From Mugil cephalus (lineage: Eukaryota; Chordata; Actinopteri; Mugiliformes; Mugilidae): a stretch of DNA of 64,000 bases. Shown here piece by piece: positions 1-14,300 of the stretch (position 1 is the first letter of the stretch; each line of letters opens with the position of its first letter). A program made the position numbers and the translations under genes. The notes beneath the pieces are model-generated. The model did no database searches. It was not told where the DNA came from and saw nothing but the letters and a program-made list of their open reading frames with translations. The DNA is taken from NCBI RefSeq assembly GCF_022458985.1, contig NC_061781.1:18197001-18261000 (forward strand), given 5' to 3'.

Positions 1-1559
1 AAAGGACTAAGGCTCGGGATTTACGTTAAAACAAGAACAAGTGTGATAAGTAGCTGCTCCCACAGGTTTTCAAACATCCTTAAATTCCTTTCATTTGAAG
101 TTTTCTGCAGTGAGTTCGAAGCAGCAGGAGCAGAGTACTTAAATTCAGATCAAATTCAGAGTGAGATTTGATTTAATAAATAGATCTGTACCTGACTTAA
201 AAGCAATGCACATTTCCCTTTTGAATGCGACACGCAACATAAGCTAAAGTCAAATCATCAGGCAGGGAACAACAGAAAACATTAAATCTAACTTTCTATG
301 GAGTTGCTTATCTATATGCAGTGGTAGCAGTAAACTAGAAGCTTCAGGCTCTACACAAACATTTAAAATTGCCTTGGAATTACATTGAAATGTACTGACT
401 CTAGATGAAAAGGACACTGGTACTTATGAATGCAATTTTAAATCCCCCCGTTTGACAGTAGGTCAACCAATATCTTGGTTTGAGTGTCAAGATATTGGTT
501 AATCACCACAACAAATACAGAATAATCATCAGGGAAAGTAGGTGTGATCTATTGCAAACCAAATATCACTTTGACCCGTATGATCAGTGAAAGAAAAATC
601 AATTTGGTAACCTTCAAAGTCTGGTTTATCGTTCAGGTGGCGTCGAGGTATGTTTAACTTGGCTCTAGCTTCATGTTCAGAGGATACGTGCAGATAATAA
701 CACCTTTAAAGATCAAGACCTGAAGGCAACAGCCAGACCAGAATACCACAATATATGCCAATGAAGCTTCTGAATCACTCAGCTATTTACCCAACTTGAT
801 TGAATTTTACTCACTTAAAGTATTTTGGATGGATATCCTTCTAATCACACAAAAAAATAATTACTGTTATTTATAGAGGTATAATCTGTGAATCTGTTTG
901 TTTATGCAATACTGTGATACCCACAAATCAGACAGTTTCTTCCCCCGGGCTGTAGCTCTGACGAACTCTGGGCAGTGTGTGATCGTTCACATGATCAGTA
1001 ACTCTACATTAAATGTACATACTCACTGTTCGACTCTGTTGTATATATCTGCTCTTGCCCTTTCTTTTTCTTTATTTTCAAATTTCTAATTTAAGCTGTG
1101 CAGTCTTTTTACATTTTTACTTTTACGCTTATTTAAGTTCTGCGTTTTTGTGCAAGTGATCTATAAACTCCCCTAATACGCTGAGTCTGTCCCAGTCCTG
1201 CATTAAAAAGTTCAGACAATCAACATTTACTTTATTAAACAGAGAGAGCATACCATGGAGGTTTACTGTTAGAATGAATTAGTTTTCACTAGTGTACCTA
1301 ATGAACTGGCGAGGTGAGTACACATTGTGCATTTGCCAGAAGTATTTGTGTACTGGTTAAGTAAGTGTACATCTCGCCACAGAAAGCGCCAGACAGGTCG
1401 CAGTGGCTGAAAAATTGGAAAAATCAACAGAACATGCAACAAGGTTCACTTCACTGTGGAAAGTGATGGGATGAATGAGCCATTGTGTGTGTGTGTATAA
1501 TTAAATATTTCTGGAGCTTCAGTGCTTCTCATGAAAAATAATTGTCACAAATGATAATG
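1..1559. other. Upstream flank of uxs1, no gene seen
   Basis: This AT-rich stretch has no recognisable exon, RNA gene or intact repeat. Open frames here are short and have no family resemblance. A short GT run lies near 1484-1496. It is 5' flanking DNA of uxs1, and the neighbouring upstream gene is not in the window. Confidence 0.5.
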
Positions 1560-2303
1560 CAATGATAATACTCATATTGCTACAAATGACGACGGTCTTT
1601 TTAAGGCGATAATAGCAACGCGAAGCGTTTATTATTAGAAGTACGTAAAGTCATGCGGACGTCATCCAGGCTGCTAAATCGAACGAGGAGCAATCGCTCT
1701 CCCTCGGCCCTACTGAGAGGAGCAAACTCCGACATGTTTACAGTAATGTTCCGTTAAAGCAGGCGACTGTGCGTGTTTTTTCCGGTACTTATTTTAACTT
1801 AAACGTTAGGCAGGGGCCGTGTCTGTTTTTTATTTATCGGGAGCTCTGAAAGGTAGAAAAATACGCTTAACGTGCTAATGTGGGAGCTAAGAGCTAACCA
1901 TTGGGATTCACTGGTGTCACTTGTTACCGCAGCTTGTAAACGTATTCTTGGCGTATCCGTGAACGGGAGAAACATAAATGTGCCGCTGCTGATATGAGCG
2001 TTACCACCGTGCGGGGATACATGTCGGCTTTAAATACCCTCAGGTGTTAGTTGTGAATGTTGTCACCTGCGTGCTCGCTGTTAGCCACGTAAACTGCTCC
2101 TGCTCGGCACTGACGTAGCAGCTGCAGCTTCCCTCTTCTGTGTAGCCGCAAACACTTGGTGTGAATTGAAGGTGCCGGGGTTGTTATCAGCAAGACCAAT
2201 AAAACCCAGAAATCAGCAGGATTGAACTCCACCTAAGGACAACAGCTGCAACTCACAATGCTATAGCTGGACTTGGATTTCCTGGTGCTGTTGCATTGAG
2301 CGG
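1560..2303 (+). promoter_or_regulatory. uxs1: Probable uxs1 promoter and 5' untranslated region
   Basis: The stretch just upstream of the uxs1 start codon is richer in CpG than the DNA on either side and shows no TATA box at a convincing place. It carries an imperfect palindrome around 1610-1640. No splice acceptor is evident right before the ATG, so at least the last part is probably contiguous 5' UTR. The transcription start cannot be fixed from sequence. Assignment is by position and base composition only. Confidence 0.4.
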
Positions 2304-2394
2304 ATGATGAAGCGGGCCATCTGGCTGATATCAGGTTTAAACAGAAGAATGATGAAGCTTCTTATTGCCCTCGCTTTGATCGCCTATATTGCCT
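2304..2394 (+). CDS. uxs1: uxs1 coding exon 1 (residues 1-30)
   Basis: Begins ATGATGAAGCGG and ends GCCT before donor GTAAGT, phase 1. It encodes the cytosolic tail and most of the signal-anchor helix ([12 protein letters not shown]). Confidence 0.93.
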
Positions 2395-5285
2395 GTAAGT
2401 ACATTGATATGTGTGTCTTAACTTGTTAAAACTCTAACTGCACTAAATGATTCCTGCCACAGTTTGTTTTCAGCCATGACACTCAACACACGGACTTGTA
2501 TAAATAGTTTAAAAAGCACACAAGAACCCATTGTGTGCATTGGGAAGGTGCGTCTGCATGGAAAACGTCCTTCCGGGTGAACCACTTGTTAAACATACAG
2601 GGAAATATTATATTATACAGACTTTCAGGACTTTTTCCCCCCAGGAAATAAACCGTCAACTTTTCTTACAGCAGATTTAACAGAAGTTAACAATTTAACT
2701 CGTATGTCCCTAAGGAAATTTATTAAGCAGTCCACATAACTTATTCCTAAACTTTATTAATTGTTTAAGACTCACCAAGTAAAGACGGCAAATTTTCACT
2801 GAATTCAGCTACTATGTTTCATGTTTTGAGTGTTTTTGCCCATTTAAAACAATTTGATCATGCCACTTTTGCCTTGAAAACCTGGTGGGCATATTTCCAG
2901 ACACTAAGAGATAAAGATAATAGATTTATCAGCACTAAAATAACTGTTTATTACAGCTTTATTGACATTTGACGCCAAGTAAAAGAAGATATCTACCGTT
3001 CTTTTAACTTGTGGTTTATCTATTCAGCTAAACCCATTTGTGCGGAAAAGCCAGAGTTGTTAATGAAAATCAGCGTTATCAGAACAGCACATGACTTAAC
3101 ATTATGTGGTTTAATAGTCAACTGAAAAAAAAAAACAAAAAACATTGCTATTCAACCTGGGTGAAGTGTCCACATAATTAAAATAGAAAAAAAGCTTTCT
3201 GAATAAATATCTAGAGTGCATGGATTATTGTGTTGATGAAAAACAACATAAAAAGCCCAATATGCAAAATGATTTTATAAAAAGTTCTGTAAAAAGAAAA
3301 AAACACACTTTGCTGTTTGTCACTTTATTTTTTAACTCTCATGTCACTCTCAGGAGGCTGTAGGGATGATAAATCTATCTTCAGTGATACTATACTACAC
3401 AGAAATCTTAGCTTACCAGTCTATTTTACTGGTATGGGCTTCACAACAAGTTAAAGTTAAACCAAGTGGTCTTGAGACAGATATAAGTTATAATATAGTT
3501 CTATCCTAAAGGTACAGATGCATCAAACTGATATTGAAGCCTGACGAATACAGTATATCGCACTCATACACAGCTTCCATGTATCTTCAACTCTTGTATG
3601 AAAGAAAATAACTCTTTATTCCAGCTGGTGACAATAGGAAGAATTCAGGATTCAAAAGGGGGAGACTGAAGAGCTACTAATAGCTGTGAGGCTAGTGAGC
3701 TAGCAAGAGCTACCAACCGTCATACAGAGCTGGCCTCTCCTTTACCATGCAGATTAATAAGTCTGCATTCCATTCATTCTAGATAATCATATGAAAACAT
3801 TTGTTTATTTGAATGTGCAGATTAGTCACATCGCACACGTTTGTCTTCTTGTGCCCTGGTTTGCTAAACTGAACAGCCAATCGGACGATCAACCTGTTGA
3901 ATTAAGGTCAGGGTCCAGACTAATGACTGTGGCGAAGGACACGTACGGCCACAAACACTTACCAACATCGCATTGTGGGTAAAACCTGTTGGTGAACCAC
4001 TCCTTACAAACCTATTGTTGTGAGCTATGTACACATGCTGCCTTCATTCACCATGAGGCAGACTGCATCACGCATTGGACACTATATCCCTTTCACTCTT
4101 TTCTCTCCTTGTAAAGTCTTGAGTAGTCTGAGGGTTCTGCGCGGCCAGGCATTGTGTGCTGGCCTTGCCTCCATTACAGTACTTTCTGTAAAATATACAC
4201 TACACAAGTTTAACCATCGACAGTGTAGTTCCCTCGGTCCTCCTTCAGCTGATATTTTTCTCATAATAACTGACATTTGTTTGCTCTATATAAGTTCTCA
4301 AAGAGCAACCAAGGCCCCTGTGAAAAATGTTCTCTACGATTTAATAACTGTATCGCCTTTCCTCTTTTCCTGTATTAGGTTATTGTGACAATATGAGCTT
4401 TCTTTATGTTTTTTTCCATCACCGTGTGTAAGACAGTTAAATTTGTCAATTACATATAATTTACTTAATTTAACCACGTCAAGCATTGTCAGAAAATGTT
4501 CAGTCTTACAGTTAACAGACATTTTGTGATATAAATATTTGGAGGACTTTATCCAGATTACTTTTTTTTTATAATCTGTTGCTTTTTAACTGCTGGTAAA
4601 TTTGTGTGGATGGAAGATAGAAAAAATATATTTGAGTAGAAAGGTATTAAAAGATGAGCCTAAACCCAACAACAAGATAGATGTTTTGTGATTAAACGAC
4701 TCGATTGATTTGATGGTTAAGCTTTGAAGGAAATATTTAGATTTACAACATAATATATTGATCTGGTGGGAATTTCGTAGTAATTCATGTGAAAACCGTC
4801 AAATACCTGCTCATTGATTTTGAATGTATTCGACTGTGACACTGCTCTGTGTTTCTATATATTATTTCCATTTATAACAAGTTTGCTCCTTGTCTCTTCC
4901 AGCTGTTTGGGGAACATACATGAATATGAGGTACCGTAATAAATTTTCTCTCTTACTTAAACGCTTGAAATAAATTATTGCTGTACTCTTCTTATAATTA
5001 TTTTATTTCACGTTGTTTTTACTTTTCAAAGCTTTATTATTATCCATATGATTACGTTTGAACAGTATCAAAACAGTTCACATGTGCACAAAAAGTCCCC
5101 TGGTGCTAGTACAAAGATCACTGACGTTTATAAGGACGGACTCAGAGGAGGAGTGGGGAGTCTAATCATGTTGTTTACTACATTGTGTGAGATCTTGATC
5201 TTAATCAACGTTGAGCCACTACGTTCCTTGATGTTGTGTTATTTTTTTCTAGTAGATTATCTAGTTTTTTACTGATTTGCAGTGT

Positions 5286-5346
<61 letters not shown>

Positions 5347-8300
5347 GCCATTATTCTCCATTGCGACCAAGGCGTCCCTACTTTTCATTGTAATGGCCAT
5401 GTAGATTTACATTCATATGAAATATTGAGCAGTAAACTGCGTGTGGTTCGGCATTCTGAGAACATCAAGCTGTTTTTATTATAATGAGACGGTTTTTATG
5501 TAAACAGGATATTAGCTTAAATACATTTTCTCTCTCAGTGACAGCCGCGTTCTGTTTGACACTGATATGAACGCAGCAGGTTTAAAAATGTGTAAAGATG
5601 AAAGAGGAAAGCTTTGTTTAGGATTCATAATCTTGTCAAGACAAATGTGTAATTTATTTTGGTGATGTGAGACGTGGGCATGTCATGTCAAGACTTTAAT
5701 TTAAAGTTAAGTTTAGCAAAAGTTTTTGTTCCGTAATGAAATGTCTGTCTTTTCTTTTTGCTTTGAATTTACCATGTGAATTAACGCATTGAGTGAACTG
5801 ATTGGGTGTGTGTTATTGAAACGAAACACCATAAATCTGGTAACCTTCAACCTTTGTCATCATTGTGATGAATTCTGCTATTTAATTAGCTGAACAAGTC
5901 AAAGCACATGCTGCATTATTGGTTATTTTATCCATGAACCTTTGTCGAGGTTCAAGATTATTTCACACTCTTATTGGATGGGTGGGTGGGGGGAGGGGTT
6001 GAACATGTGTTGCTACCTACTGGAAAAAATGTTTCTCTTGTGATTATGCTTGACATCACCTCACTTGCTCCTCTGATTATCTTTGTGTTTCTCTTTTCAC
6101 AGAGCAATACAGGAACACGGTGAAATGAAGATTGAGGAGAGAATTAATGAAGTGAGTGCATCACAGAAAGCTGTGTAATCGTAAAATTGTATTTAAAAAA
6201 GAGAGCCAAGGAACTGTGCTTTGGCACTATCGTATCGTATCATATCATATCATATCGTATCGTATCGTATCGTATCGTATCGTATCATATTGTATCGTAT
6301 CGTATCGTACATTTACTATGCATATCAGGTTATGTCATTGATTTGTATTGGTCAACAACTCAACTGTAGATGCTATATCAGGCTGACCTAGATTTATACT
6401 GAGCCTTAACCCCCTGAGACCTTTTGTTTGGAATACATTTTTAATTTCTTCATTTGGGATTAGTAGGATCTTTGAACAGGGAGTAGTTTTTTTTTTGTCA
6501 AAAAGAAAAATTATGTCCTCATATGTGGACACTGGGCTTATTTCACTGTATATTACAATAAAGACCTCAGATATGTACCGATACGCATACAGCTGTTTTT
6601 GAATTTGAAAAGGTGAAATCCTAACGTCCTCAAACGTGTACTTGTGAATTTGCTAAATTTGCATGTCGTGTCAAACTAGAGAAGTTAATAGGTATAAAAA
6701 CATATGTATTGGCCCTTCACTACCAGTACATGACAGACGAAAGTGTCTCCCTATGAAGTCAACAGGTCTAAATGAAGCAGAATAATCTGCCACAAACCTA
6801 AAACATAATGTCCCCGTATGAGGACACCGGGTCTCAGGAGGTTAAAACAAATCTGATCTAGGCAAACACAAAAAATAAAAGTAAAAGTCATAGATATTTG
6901 TTGTCCGCACTTGGAGCACCTTGAACGACAATCCACTCTGAAAAAAACTGTAGTGAACGATGTGTTTTTGTGGACAAGCTGGCTAAATTAAAACTACATG
7001 CAGAAGCTCTGTTTTCGCAAATGTCACATTCTCATAGCCCGGTTCGCCTTTGGGAATTTGACAGACAGAATGATACCATCAACATGAGAGACGTAATTAC
7101 AATGCTGGATGTTATCCGCGTTCAAAGTAAATGGCAGCAAAGTTGATATAAAGCCTCGAAGGTCACCTTTATGAACTCTTTGATTTCAAAAGCACTGGTA
7201 AAAACAGCTGGAGTGCTACAAAACGAACATTGTTTGAATCAAATGTGAGCAGAAACCCACTGAACACAGCTTATTTAACGAGATGTTGTGATCAACAGCA
7301 TCAAAAGCATTGGACGGGACTAGAAAGATGAAGCTTATGGATACTTTTTTTTTTATCAAGTCAGTTAACAATTCCACCCTCAACACCAGTTGGAGGCAGT
7401 TATTGTGTTATGAGCTTGTCTAAAGCTTGACTGCTGAAGGGTATTATTCAGAAAGCCACGCAGTTGTGAGTTGAGTTGTAATTCTAGGACTTTGATCCTA
7501 CTAGATATAGAGTAGAACAATAGTTATTAAGTGACACCACCTGAAGGGTGTTTCCTCTGTATTAAGAAGTGGAGCACAGAAGCGTAGGATCTAGGAGGAC
7601 AAACCTGCCCTCAACAGGACTTAAATCCTGTCAGTTTAAGTCTATCAAAGCATTATGTTCAGCTGAATATATTTAAAATAATTGGGCTTTGAATGCTACT
7701 GACAATCTCCAGCGTTGTTAAAAATGATGAAATAAATGTAGAGCTGAGGCTAGGTCTTGACTACAGCATGTCGTACTGATGTCAGGGTGATATAAATAGT
7801 TTCGAATGAATTAAATATGAATTCAGTTGCTCTCTCCAGCGAATTTTAAATGAGTTTTTTGATGGTCCTGTCACAGACGACTGGGACGGTACTTACAGAT
7901 GTATGGTTCAAAAAAATCTGTTAATGTAGAGTTATCAGTAGTTTCAGTAGTTTTTTTTTATCTTTTTTTTTTTTTTGAGTGCATTAAATATCATCTGAGG
8001 GCGGTTTACTTAAAGTCAAAGAGCTTTCCAGTGAGAGAGAAGCCAATGATTGTAATCTGAGCTTCACAAACACTAGAATACTTGACCCATTTACCTGCTG
8101 CTGTACTCTTGATTGTGCAGGTAACAAAAACACCATAAAACCTTATGTACGCAACACAACTAAACTTTTTATTTGAGGGCAGTTTAATTGTTATGTGTCT
8201 GTATATATATATATTTATTTATTTATTTATTTATTTTTTACTTGATTGGCTGCATCTGGGAAAGTTAATAAAGGTGATTGGAGCACAGTTCTTCACAAAG

Positions 8301-11300
8301 CAGAGAACCTATGCATACACACACACAGAGTTGAAAAGTCAGCTACATAACACAAATTACAATTCCTTTAATACCGAATTAAAATATGTCCTTATCACAG
8401 ATTGCAGTTGCTCGCGAAAAATAATTATGGTTTGTTATCAGGTTGACCTTAGAGTTTAAAGGGTTGGATAGCCTGTGAGATCCTGCATATTTCTGGCAAT
8501 CATATAAGCAGGCAGTGCTGCTTTGAAATCCCTATAAAGTATAACGATGAGGCCACGTCATGATAATGACAAGAGATGCCATTTGGAGCTGTTTATTTAT
8601 CCGGAGAGATTAGGAAATGACTCATAGGGCTTGTTTGTTTTTTGATTTTTTAATTATTTTATTTTTTTTTTATCCATGTTTCTCTGCACACAATTAAAGA
8701 ACGAATGAAGACATATCAGTTCGTGTTTCTTACAAGGACTTAGTTCCTGAGGTAACATTGGTTGGGGGTATATAACCTGTGCGAAATCCAGACATGTTTA
8801 ATGGATGTCGATGTAAATACCCTTGTTGTATTGGTGCATATTTAGCCTCTCATAGGCCTTGTAGGCTCAAGTTATTATTAACTAAGCAGTGACCCTTTCT
8901 CATCTCCTCTTTAGGCTGTGGCTCCTCTCAGAGAAAAGATTCGTGATCTGGAACAAAGGTGTGTATCCTGATGGATGGATGGATGGATGGATGGATGGAT
9001 GGATGGATGGATGGATGGATGGATGATGAATAGATGGACATGGACTCCAGCTCTGCTCCTACCACAGAGCCGTCCTTATGTATCAGTTTGTCCAGCCGTG
9101 AGGTGTCCTCCTTCTTGATGAAACACATCTTATATTTTGTTCAGAGACGAGAACTTTCTGCTTATTTTAAGAATTTTTGTCAAGCAAAATCTTATATTTT
9201 GTTCAGAGACGAGAACTTTCTGCTTATTTTAAGAATTTTTGTCAAGCAAAAAAAGCTTAACCCATTTGCAAGATGATTTGATTGATCATAAGAATACTTT
9301 GCTTCTTTCTAGTAATGTTGTTGTTGCAGTGTGGCAACAATAGTCTGGTGGAACATGTCCAGCAGGTTACGGCAAATAGTAAAAGACCTTAGCTTCCTGA
9401 GGAAATAGAGACGGCTTTGACCTTTTTTGAACTGTATTTCATTGACTGAGTCTATGTTAGCCGACCGGTCCAGTCTGTGATCCAGCTGTAGACCCAGGTA
9501 CTTATATGTCTGAACCACCTCTACACACTCCACATTACAATACCAACTTGCGGCTGAATTTATAAGGATAATCACAATTTCCTCCATTTAACACATGTTT
9601 GATAAGGAATTCAAGAAAACATACAGCAATTAAATGTCATTAGATGTCCTGTGGCGCTTCTGATGAGGAGGTGTCAGGATAGCAGGTGATCCAGGCACTG
9701 AGATAAAATTGTTGTTTTTTTCAGTGTTGGGTGCTGTTAGTACGGTAATCCCCCTTGTACATATGGGCCGCTATGCTCACATGCGATACTTTGAATACTG
9801 ATGAGGCAGAGAACCCTGTTTCTTGTTGAAGTGATTGCATCTACAGTATGTAAGCCCCTTGTTGCATGCATGGCATGCAGATGTTGCACCACCATTGTAC
9901 TCGCCTAGATTTTTGCATCTAGAAATGTTGTCCTCATTTGATTGCATCCTCCAGACGTTCACCCAGATGTCCATCTTCTCTTTCTCAGTTTTTCTCAGAA
10001 ATACCCACCAGTGAAATTCCTGTCGGAAAAGGATCGGAAGAGAATTTTGGTACGTGAAGCTCTGAATAGCTCATTGCAAATGCACATCACAGTCTCAATG
10101 ATATGAGACCATAACCCTGAGTTATCAGAGACAAACCACAAAAGAGTGAGAAGTGCTTAATTGGTATAGATTTTAAGATGTATACCGGCTGTGTGGGACG
10201 TACTCAGACCGAAGCTCTTAAGACCTCCCTATAAAAGGCTTGCAGCTATAATCTAGTCTGTCTGACAGTCTGATATGGCTCTAGTCTGAATGAGGAGGGG
10301 GAAAAAAGGTAAATTGCACATTATGTGTTTCATAAACGGTGAAAATAGAATGTACTTGTTCATAGAATCCAATTGTTAGGGTTTAACAATTTATGTACTC
10401 TAGGCTTTAATTAGGAGGTCTCTTTGACCCTTTCACAGAAATGATAGATGATGATATATGTAAAGAATGAAAATCAGTTGTTATTGTATACTGTTGGTAA
10501 ATGTTATAAATGAACTGTCCTGTAATTGCCGGCGTGCAAAGTGAGAATCAGCAGCTAAGTCTGGCATTGTCCTTGTCCTTGCACTGTTTGCATGTTTAAT
10601 CATTAAGCTTTTTATAGTTGTTGCAGAAATGGAATAATCAATGAAAGAAAATCAAAACACATTTAATTAAAGTTCGGCTGCAGTCAACAGTTTTCCACAT
10701 AGTGCAGAGCCACATAATCTCACGTATAATGAGAAATACGTATCACACACACATATATATCTCACTAGGCCCTAAAAGTAAAGTGAGGATGCGTTCAACA
10801 ATTATGTGTTTTATTTATCAAACATCTGACATCAGTATTTGCTTTGAAAGATAAAAACTGCGTGAGCTCTTCACTATACACAGTTTTTCAAGGTACTTGG
10901 CAGATGATTCATTCCAAACACCTTGGAGAATTCAATTTTAACGTCTGCAGAAAGCATGATTTAAAGGAGATTTCCTGCACAAAGGAACTAGTTAGTTTGG
11001 GTCGTGACCCCCATCTGTCTATGTCACGGAAAATGTCCTAGAAAATTATTTCTTGAAAAGAGTGGGAATCCCAGCAGTCAGTGCCTTTTCCATTAACCCT
11101 GCAATAGATTGATATAACTTCAGTAACCATCTTACAGTCGGTACCCAATTGTGAGATGATGACGTCTGTCGCCTCAAATTGCTTAGATACCAAAGTAAAT
11201 AAACTGCTAATAAAAACAAGACTGAAATGTTGCACTAAAACTAACAAAAATTACATGACTTAAACGTACATGTCTTTGTCGTACGCGTAACAAATGAAAA

Positions 11301-14300
11301 TCGCACAGTTAGCTCCGTATGAATGCAAGTTTGTATGAAAAGTCCACTCGTGGTCTCATGAAGCTCGTCAAGGGAGGATTTTTCTCTAAAAATGATCCAC
11401 AAGAAACTCCTCAGCAGCAGCTGGAAAGAATCATAATGACAGGAAATCTCTCTGCATTAGTATCTTCTGTGTACAGGAGTTGGTCAAATTGGTCATCGCA
11501 AATAATAGCCGACAGGTTAATAAATAAAAAATGAGTCTCACTAATAAAGCGTGGACTAATGTATGCTGCACTAGTGCTGAGCTCATTACGCTGTTGCACA
11601 GGGGAGTTCGCTTTCGTGGGAGTCCTGCAGGCCGTCCTCTCCTCCTCCGCATCAAGGACGTCGACCATCCAGAACCTTTTTGCTCATTTGTCCACCTACG
11701 CCTTAAACATACGCCGATTTAGTATTTTGAGCAAAATTAAATACTGTTATTACATTTGAGTATTTTTATTGTATCTGTAAATCCACCTGCTCCTTGGAGA
11801 GTTTGATATACTATATCTAGATTTGTTCAAAACCAATGTGGTTCTAGTTCACAGGGTCAGGTATTGTATATTTTTTTCCCCCCACAAATTAAATTCACAT
11901 TAGCATGAATCCAACATATTTCAGTAAAGGGATCAATGGAGGCAGAAGGTTTTACCTTTCAGCCAGTGCATCGTTTCACCCAGAGCGTCACGCTAGCCGA
12001 GACCTGTCAATCTAAGCTTGCTGTACACAGTAGGCCCCGCCCTTATCGCTCCTGAACCAATCATGAGGCTGCATATTACACGCTAATTCAGTCAGTTTCC
12101 CCACAATTGGTCGAGAGTCTCTTCAGTCTCTAGATGAAATATTAGCAGAAGAGAGCTAGCTACATTTAGCTATAATGTTAAATCCTGGACCTGCCAATTA
12201 TTTGGCTGTGTTTAAATAATAAGCTGTGTTATGTAGGAGTGTTTATCTAAGAAAATAATTAATATTTGAACCTGTGTATTATTTGAATAGCTTAATATTG
12301 AATGCAAAATGATAATAATAATATATATTTATAAATAGCACTAGGCCGAGTTTATTATAGAACACGTAGCAGGAAGGGTGAAAAAAAATACCTACCAGTT
12401 TGTGGGTCCTTGGCCTGAAAAAGTTTGAAGACACCTAGTCTAGTTATTTACGTGTTTTATTGCTCTGTACGGCAATAAAACCCTGAAAAGTCTAGACTCA
12501 ATACTGATAAAACAGAATTCCTTTTACTTGTGATACCATATATGTGTTTTCTCCCTCTAGATCACCGGAGGGGCTGGTTTTGTGGGTTCCCACCTGACTG
12601 ACAAACTGATGATGGACGGCCATGAGGTGACGGTGGTGGACAACTTCTTCACAGGGAGAAAGAGGAACGTGGAGCACTGGATTGGTCATGAAAACTTTGA
12701 ACTCATCAATCACGACGTGGTGGAGCCTCTCTACATTGAAGGTGAGTGAAAGACTCGGGAGTAGAGCCCAGCAGGGGAACACACATACACATATGTATGA
12801 TTATAATGATTAAATGTTCCATGTTTATCTTTGTTCAGTAAATAGCTGTTAGTCCACACGGTGGTCGCACGTATCTTTGTCTTTCTGACATACAATCAAG
12901 AGGCTCTGAGAAATTACATCATAAATAATGGCAATGAAATGTAGTGGAACAAATAACTGGGCTCATCTTTAATAGTATAATTATTTACTGTGATGTGCAT
13001 TTTACAATCATATTAAGATTTAAGAAAAGGAACTCAGTTTTATCAATGAGTATAATTCACAGCTCTTTTTATACTTACAATTTTTTTTTTTTTTTTTACA
13101 ATGATATTACCTAAGAAAATAATCGTCCCTTAGCTGTGACTCTCCTTTGAAACACTAATTTTAGTCCTCTGCTCCTGAATAGTGTTTACCAGAGCGGTCA
13201 TAAGCTCATTCAGACGCTCGCAGCAAACAGCAGCTCTGTTGAATATATCACTGTTGTGATGAGTGTTTTTTTTTTCACAGTGTTACATAAGAATATTGCT
13301 TATATTGTTTTTTTTTTTAATGCAGAACATAACAGCAGTGGTAAGCTATGTTGTTTAGCTCTAAAGGAGCTGCTGCTTACAACTTGCAGGTGCACTGCAG
13401 AGCTGCATGGCCACAATAGTCATTATTAGCATCTGCTCTCAGGAGTCTGCTGCAGTTACGACAGCCCCTGGCGCGTAAGGAGATAAACACTGTGACACTC
13501 TGATGTAGCTCTGGGGCAAATTAATACGCAAGTTGTGCAGGGAAGGATCCTGGGAAGCCATATCCTAGTCACTGAATCAGTGTCACCATCGGTTTGTTCT
13601 GAACCGCAACCGATCCACACAGACAAAATGCAAAGGTGTTTCCTGCAATAATGTGCATGAGTGTGGTGCAAAAGAGTTGAGACACGACACCAGAAGAGAA
13701 GGGAAGTGGCAGTGGTATCCTGGCGCTCACCTCGTTTTAACGGATTATCAGTTTTTAGAAACCGTTTAACTGGCCTTCACAGCATCTCTGCTTAGCTTAG
13801 CTCTGATTTGTTCAGGAAGCAGCTGCTCACAAGGAAACGCAAACTGAAACCCTTCGAACGGAGCGTCAGAGTCGTCAAGATCCATAGGAGGCAGGAGACA
13901 GGATGGCGAGGAAGTTTAATATACACACTGAGGGTTTAGTTTAGAAACTCTGTTTTGGCAGCACACGCGGTGGAATTACCCAGCGTGCTCTTACAGTTGC
14001 CGAGGACACTTGAGCTCCTGGATATCCTCGGCCAATCCAAGAAGTGTATTTCTAATCTTTTGTTTATTTGCTTCGGTATACCATCTGTCTAACCTACACG
14101 GTTGAGCTTCCTTAGGTTCCACTACGGGCGGATGCAAAGGCTGCAGATGCAGTTGATGAAATGCTGTGTGAACAGCAATGGCGTGTTTCACATAATCTGC
14201 GAAATCCAGATGTTTTTTTGTTTTTTTTCTGATGCTCGCTCGCGTGCTGACGTCAACGTGTCCGTAAAACAGAGTGACAAATGTTGAGACAGAAGAAGGT

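Larger units (their letters stand above)
6152..8914 (+). other. uxs1: uxs1 intron 3
   Basis: Holds the pentanucleotide run at 6227-6309 and the piggyBac-like element at 6406-6845. The stretch 7000-7800 looks like a decayed interspersed repeat (for example around 7270-7330), but I cannot name its family. A short ATTT run lies at 8213-8235. Confidence 0.5.
8959..9988 (+). other. uxs1: uxs1 intron 4
   Basis: A compact intron holding the GATG run (8970-9025), the perfect 62-bp tandem duplication (9127-9250) and a LINE remnant on the minus strand (9309-9587). Confidence 0.6.

Noticed and set aside
4020-4388. 122-codon open frame in uxs1 intron 1
   Set aside because: No domain, no splice context matching a gene, ordinary intron composition.
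5287-5341. Regularly spaced repeats as a CRISPR-like array
   Set aside because: Simple dinucleotide microsatellite; the genome is eukaryotic and there are no repeat-spacer units anywhere in the window.
11319-11759. Cluster of overlapping short frames in uxs1 intron 5
   Set aside because: Possibly a decayed transposon, but no motif lets me name a family or propose a gene.
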